Positions 1-5,351 of a DNA stretch of 11,022 nt are shown one piece after another. Where the stretch lies: assembly GCA_943354625.1 (NCBI GenBank), contig CALRCS010000019.1:1-11022 (forward strand), read 5' to 3'. The position numbers and the translations under genes were made by a program. Position 1 is the stretch's first letter; every line of letters begins with the position of its first letter. Source of the stretch: Candidatus Nomurabacteria bacterium. GTDB lineage: Bacteria; Patescibacteriota; Minisyncoccia; Phycocordibacterales; PALSA-1337. The notes below the pieces were generated by a model, which ran no database searches, had not been told where the DNA came from, and was given only the letters and a program-made list of their open reading frames with translations.

Positions 1-152
1 AGAAACTTAAAGAATATTTACTCTTTTACAATACCAAGAGAGTACACTGCGCTTTCAAGAACAAATTGACCCCACTTGAAGTATTAACTAGATCAGATTA
101 CTATATATCTAAATTACCAGCAGAGTGCAGAAATGGGTGGGGTTATTCATAA
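1..152 (+). CDS. C-terminal end of an integrase-core transposase (partial)
   Basis: The reading frame is open from base 3 to a TAA at 150-152 and gives the last 49 residues of a protein that begins outside the window. The segment EYLLFYNTKRVHCAFKNKLT followed by PLEVL matches the end of DDE/rve integrase-core transposases (IS481/IS3-like), where a Y-N-x-x-R-x-H motif is followed by a TP-x-x-x-L motif. In intact enzymes this part of the RNase H-like fold follows the catalytic Glu. No terminal inverted repeat can be recognised in the roughly 40 bases after the stop, so the element boundary is unknown. It may be a living insertion sequence or a remnant. The family call rests on the short C-terminal motif only. 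Confidence 0.7.
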   Translation, partial: KLKEYLLFYNTKRVHCAFKNKLTPLEVLTRSDYYISKLPAECRNGWGYS

Positions 153-154
153 TA

Positions 155-183
155 TTGTGATGAGTCTATTATTAAGTTATAAT
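155..183 (+). promoter_or_regulatory. Promoter of the small membrane protein gene
   Basis: TTGTGA (155-160) and a perfect TATAAT (178-183) are separated by 17 bases. The start codon at 191 lies 7 bases after the -10 box, so the predicted transcription start is at or next to the ATG and no room is left for a ribosome binding site. Confidence 0.6.
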
Positions 184-190
184 TTAAAAG

Positions 191-491
191 ATGAATAAAC
201 TTTATAAAGTATTTTTTTTGGTCTTTTCATGCTGTAATTATATTTTGTATTTCGGGTAATTTTATCTTTCCTGGTACAGGTGATTTACAAGGATTACTTT
301 ATGCTATGATCCTTCTCTATATCGGAGCGCCTTTATGGATTTTATTTTTTGTGTTATCTGTAGTTTTTTTAATAAAAAAGAAATTTGGTCCATCAGAGAA
401 GAGACTTTTTATAATCTTCTGCATTTCAAATTTAGTTGTTATTTTTTTACCTTTTCTGTTAGCTATTTCCCTTAATTTTTTTAAACCATAA
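191..491 (+). CDS. Small three-helix membrane protein, frameshifted in a T8 run
   Basis: An ATG at 191 sits behind a good promoter, but its frame stops after about 22 codons. Removing one T from the run of eight T at 212-219 joins it to the frame that ends with TAA at 489-491. The joined product is about 99 residues: MNKLYKVFFWSFHAV, a hydrophobic segment, a short loop (FPGTGD), then two further hydrophobic segments separated by a basic KKKFGPSEKR loop. This looks like a three-helix membrane protein. The downstream frame has its own ATG at 306, which would give only 61 residues and two helices. No family is recognised. The break may be a sequencing or assembly indel, a real mutation, or a slippery run used for switching. 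The minus-strand frame over the same bases (541-317) is Lys-rich because it mirrors T-rich membrane codons, and is not taken as a gene. Confidence 0.55.
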
Positions 492-529
492 ATCAGTTTT
501 TTATTAACTTTTTGTTTTTCTAGATAATC

Positions 530-538
530 TGCTATACT
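530..538 (+). promoter_or_regulatory. Extended -10 promoter, leaderless start
   Basis: TGCTATACT is an extended -10 element (TGn plus TATACT at 533-538). It ends exactly 6 bases before the ATG at 545, so transcription should start on the start codon. A weak -35 candidate, TTGTTT, lies at 512-517 with 15-base spacing. Confidence 0.6.
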
Positions 539-544
539 CATCTC

Positions 545-832
545 ATGAATCCAGAAGAAAGATCTTTGCTTGAGAGGACATATAAGATGGTTGAGGAGAA
601 TAATACTATTCTTCGGTCAATTCGTCGTGCGACAAGATTCAGTCTGGTATTTAAAAGTATATATTGGTTCATTATCATAGGACTTTCAATTGGTGCTTTT
701 TATTACATTCAGCCGTATGTTAATTTTATGATGGGTGCCTTGAATATTGGAGATAAAACGAATGGTGCAAAGAGTGTTCAAGGTAATGTATCTCAGAGTT
801 ATGTCGAAACATTGCAGGATTTATTGAAATAA
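545..832 (+). CDS. Small one-helix membrane protein
   Basis: The 95-residue product begins with a charged amphipathic stretch (NPEERSLLERTYKMVEENN, then a basic SIRRATRFS). One transmembrane helix follows at about residues 36-56 (SIYWFIIIGLSIGAFYYIQP), then a polar C-terminal tail. The cytoplasmic charged part precedes the helix and the Arg/Lys cluster is on its N-terminal side, which predicts the N terminus inside. Proteins of this size and plan, often with EENN and IRR near the helix, recur in Parcubacteria genomes as hypotheticals. That statement is recall, not a search. The ATG is fixed by the extended -10 box 6 bases upstream, and no Shine-Dalgarno sequence is present. The stop at 830-832 lies just where the frame of the next gene opens. 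Function unknown. Confidence 0.8.
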   Translation: MNPEERSLLERTYKMVEENNTILRSIRRATRFSLVFKSIYWFIIIGLSIGAFYYIQPYVNFMMGALNIGDKTNGAKSVQGNVSQSYVETLQDLLK

Positions 833-872
833 CTTTAATAACAACAATTATTTAAAAGAAAAAGCAATTTCA

Positions 873-1544
873 TTGAGACTACAGGGGCAAAGTTACAATG
901 AAATTAATAAGATTATAAAAGTACCGAAATCAACTCTTTCGGGATGGTTAAAGGATGTATCTTTATCTCTAGAACATAAATTAAGATTACATAAAAAACT
1001 TGGTTTTAATTTTATTAAGAGAAATAAGGAACAGACCATTCACGCACAAAAAAGAGCAAAAGATGGACGCGAAGAAGGTAAAAAAGAGATAAAAGACTTA
1101 TCAGATGAAGATTTATGCATTATTGGAGCCGCGCTTTATTGGGCAGAAGGGTATAAAAGATTACAGGTTAGAAATGGTAGAGAAATTACAGGACATATTA
1201 TTGGTTTTACTAATTCTGATCCAGAAATGGTTGCCACTTTTATTTTGTTTTTAAATAGAATAATAAATATTCCTAAGGAAAAGATTTTTATAGAAATGCG
1301 CCTATTTAAGCATAATGATCCAGAAGAAGCGATTGAATATTGGATGAAAGTTACACATTTATCAAGATTACAATTTAAAAAACCATCATATCCAGTAAGT
1401 AGTGCAAGTAAAGGTAAAAGACCTAAAAATCGCTTGCCTTATGGCACTGTTAGGGTTATAGTTTCTAGTACAAAACTTTTCCATAGAGTTTTGGGTTTGA
1501 TTGATGGATTAAAAGAAAAACTTGCTTCAATGACTGTTTGTTAA
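873..1544 (+). CDS. HTH protein with LAGLIDADG-like core, no canonical start visible
   Basis: Starting at TTG 873 the product has 223 residues. The N-terminal part (YNEINKIIKVPKSTLSGWLK) is a helix-turn-helix of the type found in transposase and resolvase N termini. The middle and end contain IIGAALYWAEGYK and LGLIDGLKEK, spaced like the two helices of a LAGLIDADG fold, with GFTNSDPEM and LPYGTVRV between them. Proteins of this plan are frequent in CPR bacteria, but their role (DNA binding, homing endonuclease-like, or other) is not established here. TTG 873 is probably not the true start. The frame is open back to 828 and encodes YLKEKAISLRLQGQS, which belongs to the first helix of the same HTH. 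No ATG, GTG or TTG occurs in that extension; only an ATT at 867 is available. Either a rare start codon is used or the 5' end is damaged. tRNA-Phe follows 2 bases after the stop. Confidence 0.75.
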   Translation: MRLQGQSYNEINKIIKVPKSTLSGWLKDVSLSLEHKLRLHKKLGFNFIKRNKEQTIHAQKRAKDGREEGKKEIKDLSDEDLCIIGAALYWAEGYKRLQVRNGREITGHIIGFTNSDPEMVATFILFLNRIINIPKEKIFIEMRLFKHNDPEEAIEYWMKVTHLSRLQFKKPSYPVSSASKGKRPKNRLPYGTVRVIVSSTKLFHRVLGLIDGLKEKLASMTVC

Positions 1545-1546
1545 TT

Positions 1547-1618
1547 GCCGAGGTAGCTCAGTGGTAGAGCATTCCGCTGAAGACGGAGGGGTCACCGGTC
1601 CAATCCCGGTCCTCGGCA
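1547..1618 (+). tRNA. tRNA-Phe (anticodon GAA)
   Basis: A full cloverleaf of 72 nt is visible: a perfect 7-bp acceptor stem (GCCGAGG/CCTCGGC), a D arm (GCTC/GAGC with GG in the loop), the anticodon stem TTCCG/CGGAG around CTGAAGA (GAA), a T stem ACCGG/CCGGT and discriminator A. No CCA is encoded. The T loop reads TCCAATC, with C where nearly all tRNAs have U55. The gene starts 2 bases after the stop of the upstream CDS, with no promoter between, so it is probably cut from a shared transcript. Confidence 0.95.
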
Positions 1619-1727
1619 CTAGGATAGCACAAAGCGTTGTGTCTTTACGACTCTACTCTATTTTATTTGATTGTGCGCTTGTTTCTTAATTTAGTATGGA
1701 AAAACAGCGAGAGGAGTAAATTAGACC

Positions 1728-1755
1728 TTTACGAAACAGTTAATCTATGTATTAT
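1728..1755 (+). promoter_or_regulatory. Candidate promoter of the 1861 gene
   Basis: TTTACG (1728-1733) and TATTAT (1750-1755, preceded directly by TG) are 16 bases apart. The predicted transcription start is near 1762, about 100 bases before the ATG and just upstream of the boxA-like element. The boxes are imperfect; the call leans on position. Confidence 0.35.
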
Positions 1756-1765
1756 TACCATTAGG

Positions 1766-1780
1766 TATGAGGCTCTTTGA
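1766..1780 (+). promoter_or_regulatory. boxA-like leader element, copy 1
   Basis: TATGAGGCTCTTTGA is followed by GAA. GCTCTTTGA (1772-1780) resembles the boxA antitermination signal of bacterial rRNA leaders (TGCTCTTTaA/GAAAA type), which binds NusB-S10. A near-identical element lies at 4192-4207 ahead of the secreted protein gene. The resemblance is seen directly; a Nus-dependent role is inference. Confidence 0.45.
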
Positions 1781-1802
1781 GAATCTTACTTAGTCGTGGC
1801 AG

Positions 1803-1860
1803 GACCTTTTAGGTCAGGCTAATACGACGAATCTCAACAATAAAATAGAAAGGACTGACC
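1803..1860 (+). promoter_or_regulatory. Mutually exclusive hairpins at the ribosome binding site
   Basis: GACCT (1803-1807), a TTT loop and AGGTC (1811-1815) form one hairpin. GGTCAG (1812-1817) can instead pair with CTGACC (1855-1860), which fills the whole gap between the AAAGGA Shine-Dalgarno site (1849-1854) and the ATG at 1861. Four bases are shared, so the two structures exclude each other. The second would hinder ribosome binding. No ligand or protein is suggested by the sequence. Confidence 0.35.
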
Positions 1861-2550
1861 ATGTCATCAAACATGCTCGGTATCGCTCCAGAGGATATCT
1901 GTGGACCGATGATAGATCTGTTGCAAAAGTTCAAAGGACCAAATCGTGAAATTTGGCTAAAGGAATTCAAAAGCTTCCTTCGGAAGGAGAAGAACTGGTC
2001 AACGGTTGTAAAAGTTGATCGCACTCAACCATTCTTACCAAAAGTGATTATGGATAATATTGGAAGCTGTGGTCCCAAAGAAGCACTACTCCTTCATCCA
2101 GAGTACGAAAATTTCGGGCCAACGGAATTTAATATGTCCGAGATTTCTTTTTTGATATCAACTCCAAAACCCGAAGAAGAAAAAAAAGGCAACAAACTCT
2201 ACACGCTAAACTTCGGTGGTGAGCGCTGTTACGTGGCCTTGGGGGGATTGTACGAATACCTCACTAATCATCCTCTCTTCATTAAAAATAATAGCTTGGG
2301 TCTTCGCGATGCTGAGGCAATGATAAAATGTTTTGAGTACATACCTTCGAAGCTGAAGTCATTAGAGCGTTTACCTCTTTGGAAGGGTGTGGCGAGACGT
2401 GTAAGTGATGGAGGATTATATCTGCCATACTTGATTCTTAGAGGTGATGAAGGGAATATCTACTGGAGATCTCTGTCTTTGGGTGAGCCTGCACAAGAAC
2501 TTGGTCATTTGATACCATGTTATCCAAAAACAAAAGAGGAGGTTCTATAA
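1861..2550 (+). CDS. Unidentified 229-residue soluble protein
   Basis: The ATG at 1861 is supported by AAAGGA at 1849-1854 with a 6-base gap. The product has no signal peptide and no membrane helix. Near the N terminus it carries KFKGPNREIWLKEFKSFLRK followed by EKNW, at about residues 23-46. From memory this pattern (GPN/G..W...L..FLRKE..W) recurs at the N terminus of short hypothetical proteins in Parcubacteria. The remainder includes FGGERCYVALGGLYEYL and a SDGGLYLPYLILRGDEGN strand-like segment near the C terminus, with no motif that I can tie to an enzyme. Codon use is somewhat less AT-rich than the flanking small genes. It is a single-gene unit: a long boxA-like leader lies upstream and a terminator ends at 2704. 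Function unknown. Confidence 0.8.
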   Translation: MSSNMLGIAPEDICGPMIDLLQKFKGPNREIWLKEFKSFLRKEKNWSTVVKVDRTQPFLPKVIMDNIGSCGPKEALLLHPEYENFGPTEFNMSEISFLISTPKPEEEKKGNKLYTLNFGGERCYVALGGLYEYLTNHPLFIKNNSLGLRDAEAMIKCFEYIPSKLKSLERLPLWKGVARRVSDGGLYLPYLILRGDEGNIYWRSLSLGEPAQELGHLIPCYPKTKEEVL

Positions 2551-2614
2551 CCCGATTGGATCCTAGTTAAGCCCGGCAGAAATTCTATACCGAGCGAATG
2601 TGGTTGAACCCTGC

Positions 2615-2671
2615 ATGACCAGACGAGAAATTCTCGTTTCTTGTAATGCCTCGATAAATTAAGACGGTCAT
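2615..2671 (+). other. Nested inverted repeats in the 3' region of the 1861 gene
   Basis: ATGACC (2615-2620) can pair with GGTCAT (2666-2671). Inside this pair lies a tight inverted repeat, ACGAGAA/TTCTCGT (2623-2637). Together they would fold the transcript tail into a branched or elongated hairpin ahead of the terminator at 2680-2704. It may stabilise the mRNA end; no known RNA family is recognised. Confidence 0.3.
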
Positions 2672-2679
2672 TAAATTTC

Positions 2680-2704
2680 AAAGCGCCTGACCAGCGTTTT
2701 TTTT
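2680..2704 (+). terminator. Rho-independent terminator of the 1861 gene
   Basis: AAAGCGC (2680-2686) pairs with GCGTTTT (2694-2700), with one G-T pair, across the loop CTGACCA. The T run continues to 2704. It lies 130 bases past the stop codon. Confidence 0.6.
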
Positions 2705-2762
2705 ACTATTTTTACTTTTTCAAAAGATGGAACGGAGTCTTACAATTCCACAGAAATAATAT

Positions 2763-2789
2763 AAAAAGAAAGCTCCAAGCTTGAAGCTT
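2763..2789 (-). terminator. Rho-independent terminator on the minus strand
   Basis: Read on the minus strand, AAGCTTC (2789-2783) pairs with GGAGCTT (2776-2770), one G-T pair, across the loop AAGCTT, and is followed by TTCTTTTT. It would end transcription coming from hsp20 or from the small-RNA candidate just upstream. It faces the plus-strand terminator at 2680-2704, so the two convergent units are both closed. Confidence 0.55.
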
Positions 2790-2868
2790 GAAGCAGATCT
2801 TTGAAAGTGTACAATGACACACGGAACCATTGTACACGATACTTCTCAAACATAAGAGAAGCTGATCA
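2763..2868 (-). ncRNA. Candidate small RNA or structured hsp20 3' UTR
   Basis: Three hairpins follow one another on the minus strand: GAGAAG-like arms at 2861-2856 and 2847-2842; a perfect 10-bp inverted repeat GTGTACAATG/CATTGTACAC (2837-2828 and 2816-2807) with an 11-base loop; and the terminator hairpin at 2789-2763. A TTGACA at 2904-2899 and TGTTAT at 2880-2875 (18-base gap) could start transcription near 2868, giving an RNA of about 106 nt. The same region could equally be the 3' end of the hsp20 mRNA. No protein frame of note lies here and no known RNA family is recognised. Confidence 0.35.
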
Positions 2869-2930
2869 TACTATATAACATACATTATATTTCAATAATG
2901 TCAATAGTTATTTATCTTAGCTATGAGACT

Positions 2931-3392
2931 TTAGATCATCTTTACCTTTAATTTTGACTGTCTCTTTTTATCAAGTTTAGGGAGTTTAAGAATAAGTAAA
3001 CCATGTTTCTCGATAGCCTCTGATTCATCCACGTCAATCTCTTCTGGAAGAGACACGGTTCTAGAGAAAGAACCCCAATAAAGTTCACGCATAAAATAGT
3101 CATCATCACGGGCGGTTTTTTCTTCCTCCCTTTTTCCTTTTATAGTTATCAAATCTCTAGTGATAGAAATATCAAGATCTTCTGGGCGAACTCCAGCTAT
3201 CATTGCTTTTATAACAATCATTTCCGCAGTTTGGTATACATCAACAGTAAGTTCTCCATCTTTTTCCTCACCTTCCTCCCATGCAGTTACACCCTTTGCA
3301 TTTTCTTTTTCCTCTTTGGAATCAGAAGTATCATCATCCATTCGAACTGTTCCTGTAATTCTCTCAAAAAATGATTTCTTTTCTTTTGCCAT
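2931..3392 (-). CDS. Hsp20/alpha-crystallin family small heat-shock protein
   Basis: The 153-residue product has a charged, acidic N-terminal arm (residues 1-45) and an alpha-crystallin domain at about 46-145. Family marks in order: LTVDVYQTAEMIVIKAMIAG (strands 2-3), VRPEDLDISITRDLITIKGKR, YWGSFSRTVSLPEEID (the F-x-R-x-x-x-LP motif) and GLLILKLPK at 131-139. Small heat-shock proteins hold unfolded proteins in the cytoplasm without ATP. The usual C-terminal I-x-I anchor is not clear; the chain ends VKMI soon after the domain. The gene lies 36 bases downstream of the PrsW-like gene on the same strand and may share its transcript. A TATAAT at 3427-3422 could give an additional short-leader promoter. 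No Shine-Dalgarno sequence is seen. TTAGCAC upstream resembles half of a CIRCE operator, but the second half is missing. Confidence 0.93.
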   Translation of the reverse strand: MAKEKKSFFERITGTVRMDDDTSDSKEEKENAKGVTAWEEGEEKDGELTVDVYQTAEMIVIKAMIAGVRPEDLDISITRDLITIKGKREEEKTARDDDYFMRELYWGSFSRTVSLPEEIDVDESEAIEKHGLLILKLPKLDKKRQSKLKVKMI

Positions 3393-3428
3393 ATTTGTAA
3401 TGTGCTAACTATTATTAATAAATTATAT

Positions 3429-4109
3429 TTAAATACTTTTTTCTTTAATTCCTTTGATTTCCTCAAAGAGAATGATTAGAATCACGACCGATATCCATAC
3501 CCAGCTAAAAACTTTAAGTGTATTCGTTACCGTTTCATTAATTATAAACAAATTAAAGCTAGCATGCAATGCTATAGCGAGGATAACTCCAATAATAAGT
3601 AAGACAGCTTTTATAAAAGCATTTTTATAGAATGAAATACCAATCATAAAACCAATAATAGCTGAACTAACTGTGTGTACAAGTGTGGCACCTATAAATC
3701 GCATATTTCCAGTTATTATACCTCTTGTAATATCTCCAGAATGAAATGGGGAAAGAATAAAAAGTGTATTTTCAAGCGCCGCAAAACCAAGAGCAACAGT
3801 AATACAATAGATCATAGCATCGATCGGTTCATCCATATATTTTGAATTAAGAGCAACTATTGCAACTGCAATGAATTTACAGATTTCTTCAATAGTTGCC
3901 CAAGCTATATATCTATATGTCTGGTTATTTATAATATCTGATGCATATTTTTCCATAATAACAGCCAAAACAACAATAACCATTCCAGAAAGAAAAGATG
4001 CAGCGATCATGGTTCTTGGTTCTGGGTGCAAATTATCCTCTCTAAGCCAAAATGATAACCAGAGTAGAGCAGGGAGTACACCAACAAGAAGTGAATATAC
4101 AATTATCAT
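3429..4109 (-). CDS. prsW: PrsW-like intramembrane metalloprotease (CPBP/PrsW superfamily)
   Basis: The 226-residue protein is almost entirely made of hydrophobic helices, about seven. The superfamily's conserved sites are all present: E74-E75 in TIEEICKF, E113 in GFAALENTLF after the DEPIDAMIY segment, H145 in TLVHTVSSAIIG, and H182 with N186 in LHASFN. These Glu and His residues form the zinc site in the membrane. PrsW in Bacillus cleaves an anti-sigma factor, but no anti-sigma gene is near, so the substrate here is unknown. The ATG is fixed by an extended -10 box (TGTTATAAT) ending 6 bases upstream, giving a leaderless transcript. Hsp20 follows after 36 bases on the same strand, suggesting a two-gene envelope or protein stress unit. 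Symbol assigned by family only. Confidence 0.88.
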   Translation of the reverse strand: MIIVYSLLVGVLPALLWLSFWLREDNLHPEPRTMIAASFLSGMVIVVLAVIMEKYASDIINNQTYRYIAWATIEEICKFIAVAIVALNSKYMDEPIDAMIYCITVALGFAALENTLFILSPFHSGDITRGIITGNMRFIGATLVHTVSSAIIGFMIGISFYKNAFIKAVLLIIGVILAIALHASFNLFIINETVTNTLKVFSWVWISVVILIILFEEIKGIKEKSI

Positions 4110-4115
4110 TCAAAT

Positions 4116-4124
4116 ATTATAACA
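4116..4124 (-). promoter_or_regulatory. Extended -10 promoter of prsW, leaderless start
   Basis: On the minus strand TGTTATAAT (4124-4116) is a perfect extended -10 element. It ends 6 bases before the ATG at 4109, so the mRNA should begin at the start codon. No convincing -35 box is seen, as expected for an extended -10 promoter. Confidence 0.65.
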
Positions 4125-4150
4125 TTAATAAACGATAAAATAGGGGAGAT

Positions 4151-4179
4151 TTTATTTGACTATCCATATGAGTTATGAT
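4151..4179 (+). promoter_or_regulatory. Candidate promoter of the secreted protein gene
   Basis: TATGAT (4174-4179) is a plausible -10 box with TTTATT (4151-4156) 17 bases upstream. A better-looking TTGACT (4156-4161) is only 12 bases away, and a second TATGAT lies at 4192-4197. The region clearly carries promoter-like signals, but which pair is used cannot be decided by eye. Confidence 0.35.
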
Positions 4180-4191
4180 AGGGTTTTTATG

Positions 4192-4207
4192 TATGATGGC
4201 TCTTTGA
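4192..4207 (+). promoter_or_regulatory. boxA-like leader element, copy 2
   Basis: TATGATGGCTCTTTGA is followed by AGAA. It matches copy 1 (1766-1780) with a single inserted base. GCTCTTTGA (4199-4207) resembles boxA of rRNA leaders and precedes the ATG at 4253 by 45 bases. Confidence 0.45.
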
Positions 4208-4252
4208 AGAAGAAGAGTTAAGTTGGTAAATCTAAGAGGAAAGGAAGAAAAA

Positions 4253-5269
4253 ATGAAAAGAAGTAAGAAGTGGTTTAATAGCGTAGCCATGTTGGCTATG
4301 CTTATCGGTTTCAACGCGACATCGAACGCAGAGATCAATGTGGTCATTGCGGGAGACACAACTGGAGAGGGAAACGGAAACGACGAAAGCGTAGTCCGTC
4401 GTGCGAGTTTGTTGGCAGATACTGCCTCAGACTATGTGATCAACATTGTGCCGTCAGCAGGACCGCCATTATTTGCGAGTTCATTCCCGCAGTATGCGGT
4501 AGCAGCCCTAACCAAGCTGTACAATACTGGTACATTGCCAGTTGGGATGTGGTCAGGCGCGGAAGATCCGCGAATGCTGACCTATTTTTCCCCTGACGAC
4601 CTTATGGTTTCGCCAGTACTTCCGTTTTGGGAACGCACATTTTCTCCCAATGCTCCGAATCAAAACGAGCGTGGGAGGACGATTGTGGTTTGGATCATGG
4701 TATCCAAACCCGGAGGGAAGGTTTCCCTTGACCAAGTTAATGTGCATCTTAGGAGTTCTGAGGGTACCTTAAACAAGGACACGTCCTTCGGCGGTCGGGC
4801 ATACTCCCAGTATGCTTGGGGTATCGACAAAAGCACGCAAACAATCATAAAGGCAGGGAACGCAGACACTGCGTATCCGATGGTTATGGTGGGTGACCTA
4901 ATGAATTACTATGAGGTAAAGACCTCAGCCGACGTTAATGAAGTTATTACTTACATTGACCAATGGCAGAGGACAGGCGAGGGTTTCGACTTGGATTTCA
5001 ATGTCCAAGTGGGTGGGTCAGTAGCCTCTAAGAGGCTTTACTTGACTCCTCCAGTGGTAGCAGACAATCACATCAAACTAGCAGTCACCGCCCAAGGCAA
5101 CGGGCAAGTGACAGTAATGTTGGTGGGTTTGCCCGCAAATAGTACGCATCGTTTCAAAATCCAGACGACGTCACTAGGCGGGGCGTTCCAAGATTTTCAG
5201 GATATAGGGTATGGGAATGTGGTTGTCCTGCCAAAAGGCAATCAATTCTTTGTCAGGTTAAGGCCTTGA
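4253..5269 (+). CDS. Secreted protein of unknown function, GC-richer than its neighbours
   Basis: The start is placed at ATG 4253 because AGAGGAAAGGA (4236-4246) sits 6-7 bases upstream and a clean signal peptide follows: KRSKK, a hydrophobic core VAMLAMLIGF, and a likely signal peptidase I cut after SNA at residue 26. An in-frame TTG at 4223 would put the Shine-Dalgarno site inside the gene. The mature chain of about 312 residues has no further membrane helix. Visible stretches include INVVIAGDTTGEGNGNDES, a Pro-rich FSPDDLMVSPVLPFWERTFS segment and several beta-type stretches toward the end (NHIKLAVTAQGNGQVTVMLV). No domain is recognised. Codon use is strikingly different: a sampled line has 30 G+C of 60 against 18 of 60 in prsW. 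It is a stand-alone unit with a boxA-like leader and a strong terminator, which fits a well-expressed or transferred gene. Confidence 0.85.
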   Translation: MKRSKKWFNSVAMLAMLIGFNATSNAEINVVIAGDTTGEGNGNDESVVRRASLLADTASDYVINIVPSAGPPLFASSFPQYAVAALTKLYNTGTLPVGMWSGAEDPRMLTYFSPDDLMVSPVLPFWERTFSPNAPNQNERGRTIVVWIMVSKPGGKVSLDQVNVHLRSSEGTLNKDTSFGGRAYSQYAWGIDKSTQTIIKAGNADTAYPMVMVGDLMNYYEVKTSADVNEVITYIDQWQRTGEGFDLDFNVQVGGSVASKRLYLTPPVVADNHIKLAVTAQGNGQVTVMLVGLPANSTHRFKIQTTSLGGAFQDFQDIGYGNVVVLPKGNQFFVRLRP

Positions 5270-5292
5270 TCGTAGACATGATTAGGTCACAC

Positions 5293-5318
5293 GGGGCTCC
5301 TCAAAGGGGCCCCTTCTT
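5293..5318 (+). terminator. Strong rho-independent terminator
   Basis: GGGGCTCC (5293-5300) pairs with GGGGCCCC (5306-5313) across the loop TCAAA: 8 bp with one G-T pair, followed by TTCTTC. It lies 23 bases after the stop of the secreted protein gene. Confidence 0.8.
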
Positions 5319-5351
5319 CGTAAATCAAATAAAATTATTAATTAAAACATT

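Noticed and set aside
1..190. Complete insertion sequence at the left edge
   Set aside because: Only the transposase tail is present and no terminal inverted repeat or target duplication can be matched within the window.
317..541. Minus-strand open frame of 74 residues, Lys-rich
   Set aside because: It mirrors the T-rich codons of the membrane protein on the plus strand, has no promoter of its own that I can see, and shows no domain.
1626..1647. Terminator after tRNA-Phe
   Set aside because: GCACAA/TTGTGT gives a 6-bp stem with one G-T pair, but only CTTTA follows, so the U tract is missing. It may be a processing hairpin.
2807..2837. CRISPR-type repeat or MITE end
   Set aside because: The 10-bp inverted repeat occurs once, with no spaced copies and no terminal duplications; a hairpin RNA explains it better.
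3401..3412. CIRCE (HrcA) operator ahead of hsp20
   Set aside because: Only TTAGCAC of the left half is present; no GTGCTAA partner lies at the required spacing on the same strand.
4223..4252. TTG 4223 as start of the secreted protein
   Set aside because: It would place the SD site and a charged stretch ahead of the signal peptide; ATG 4253 gives ideal SD spacing and a normal signal peptide.
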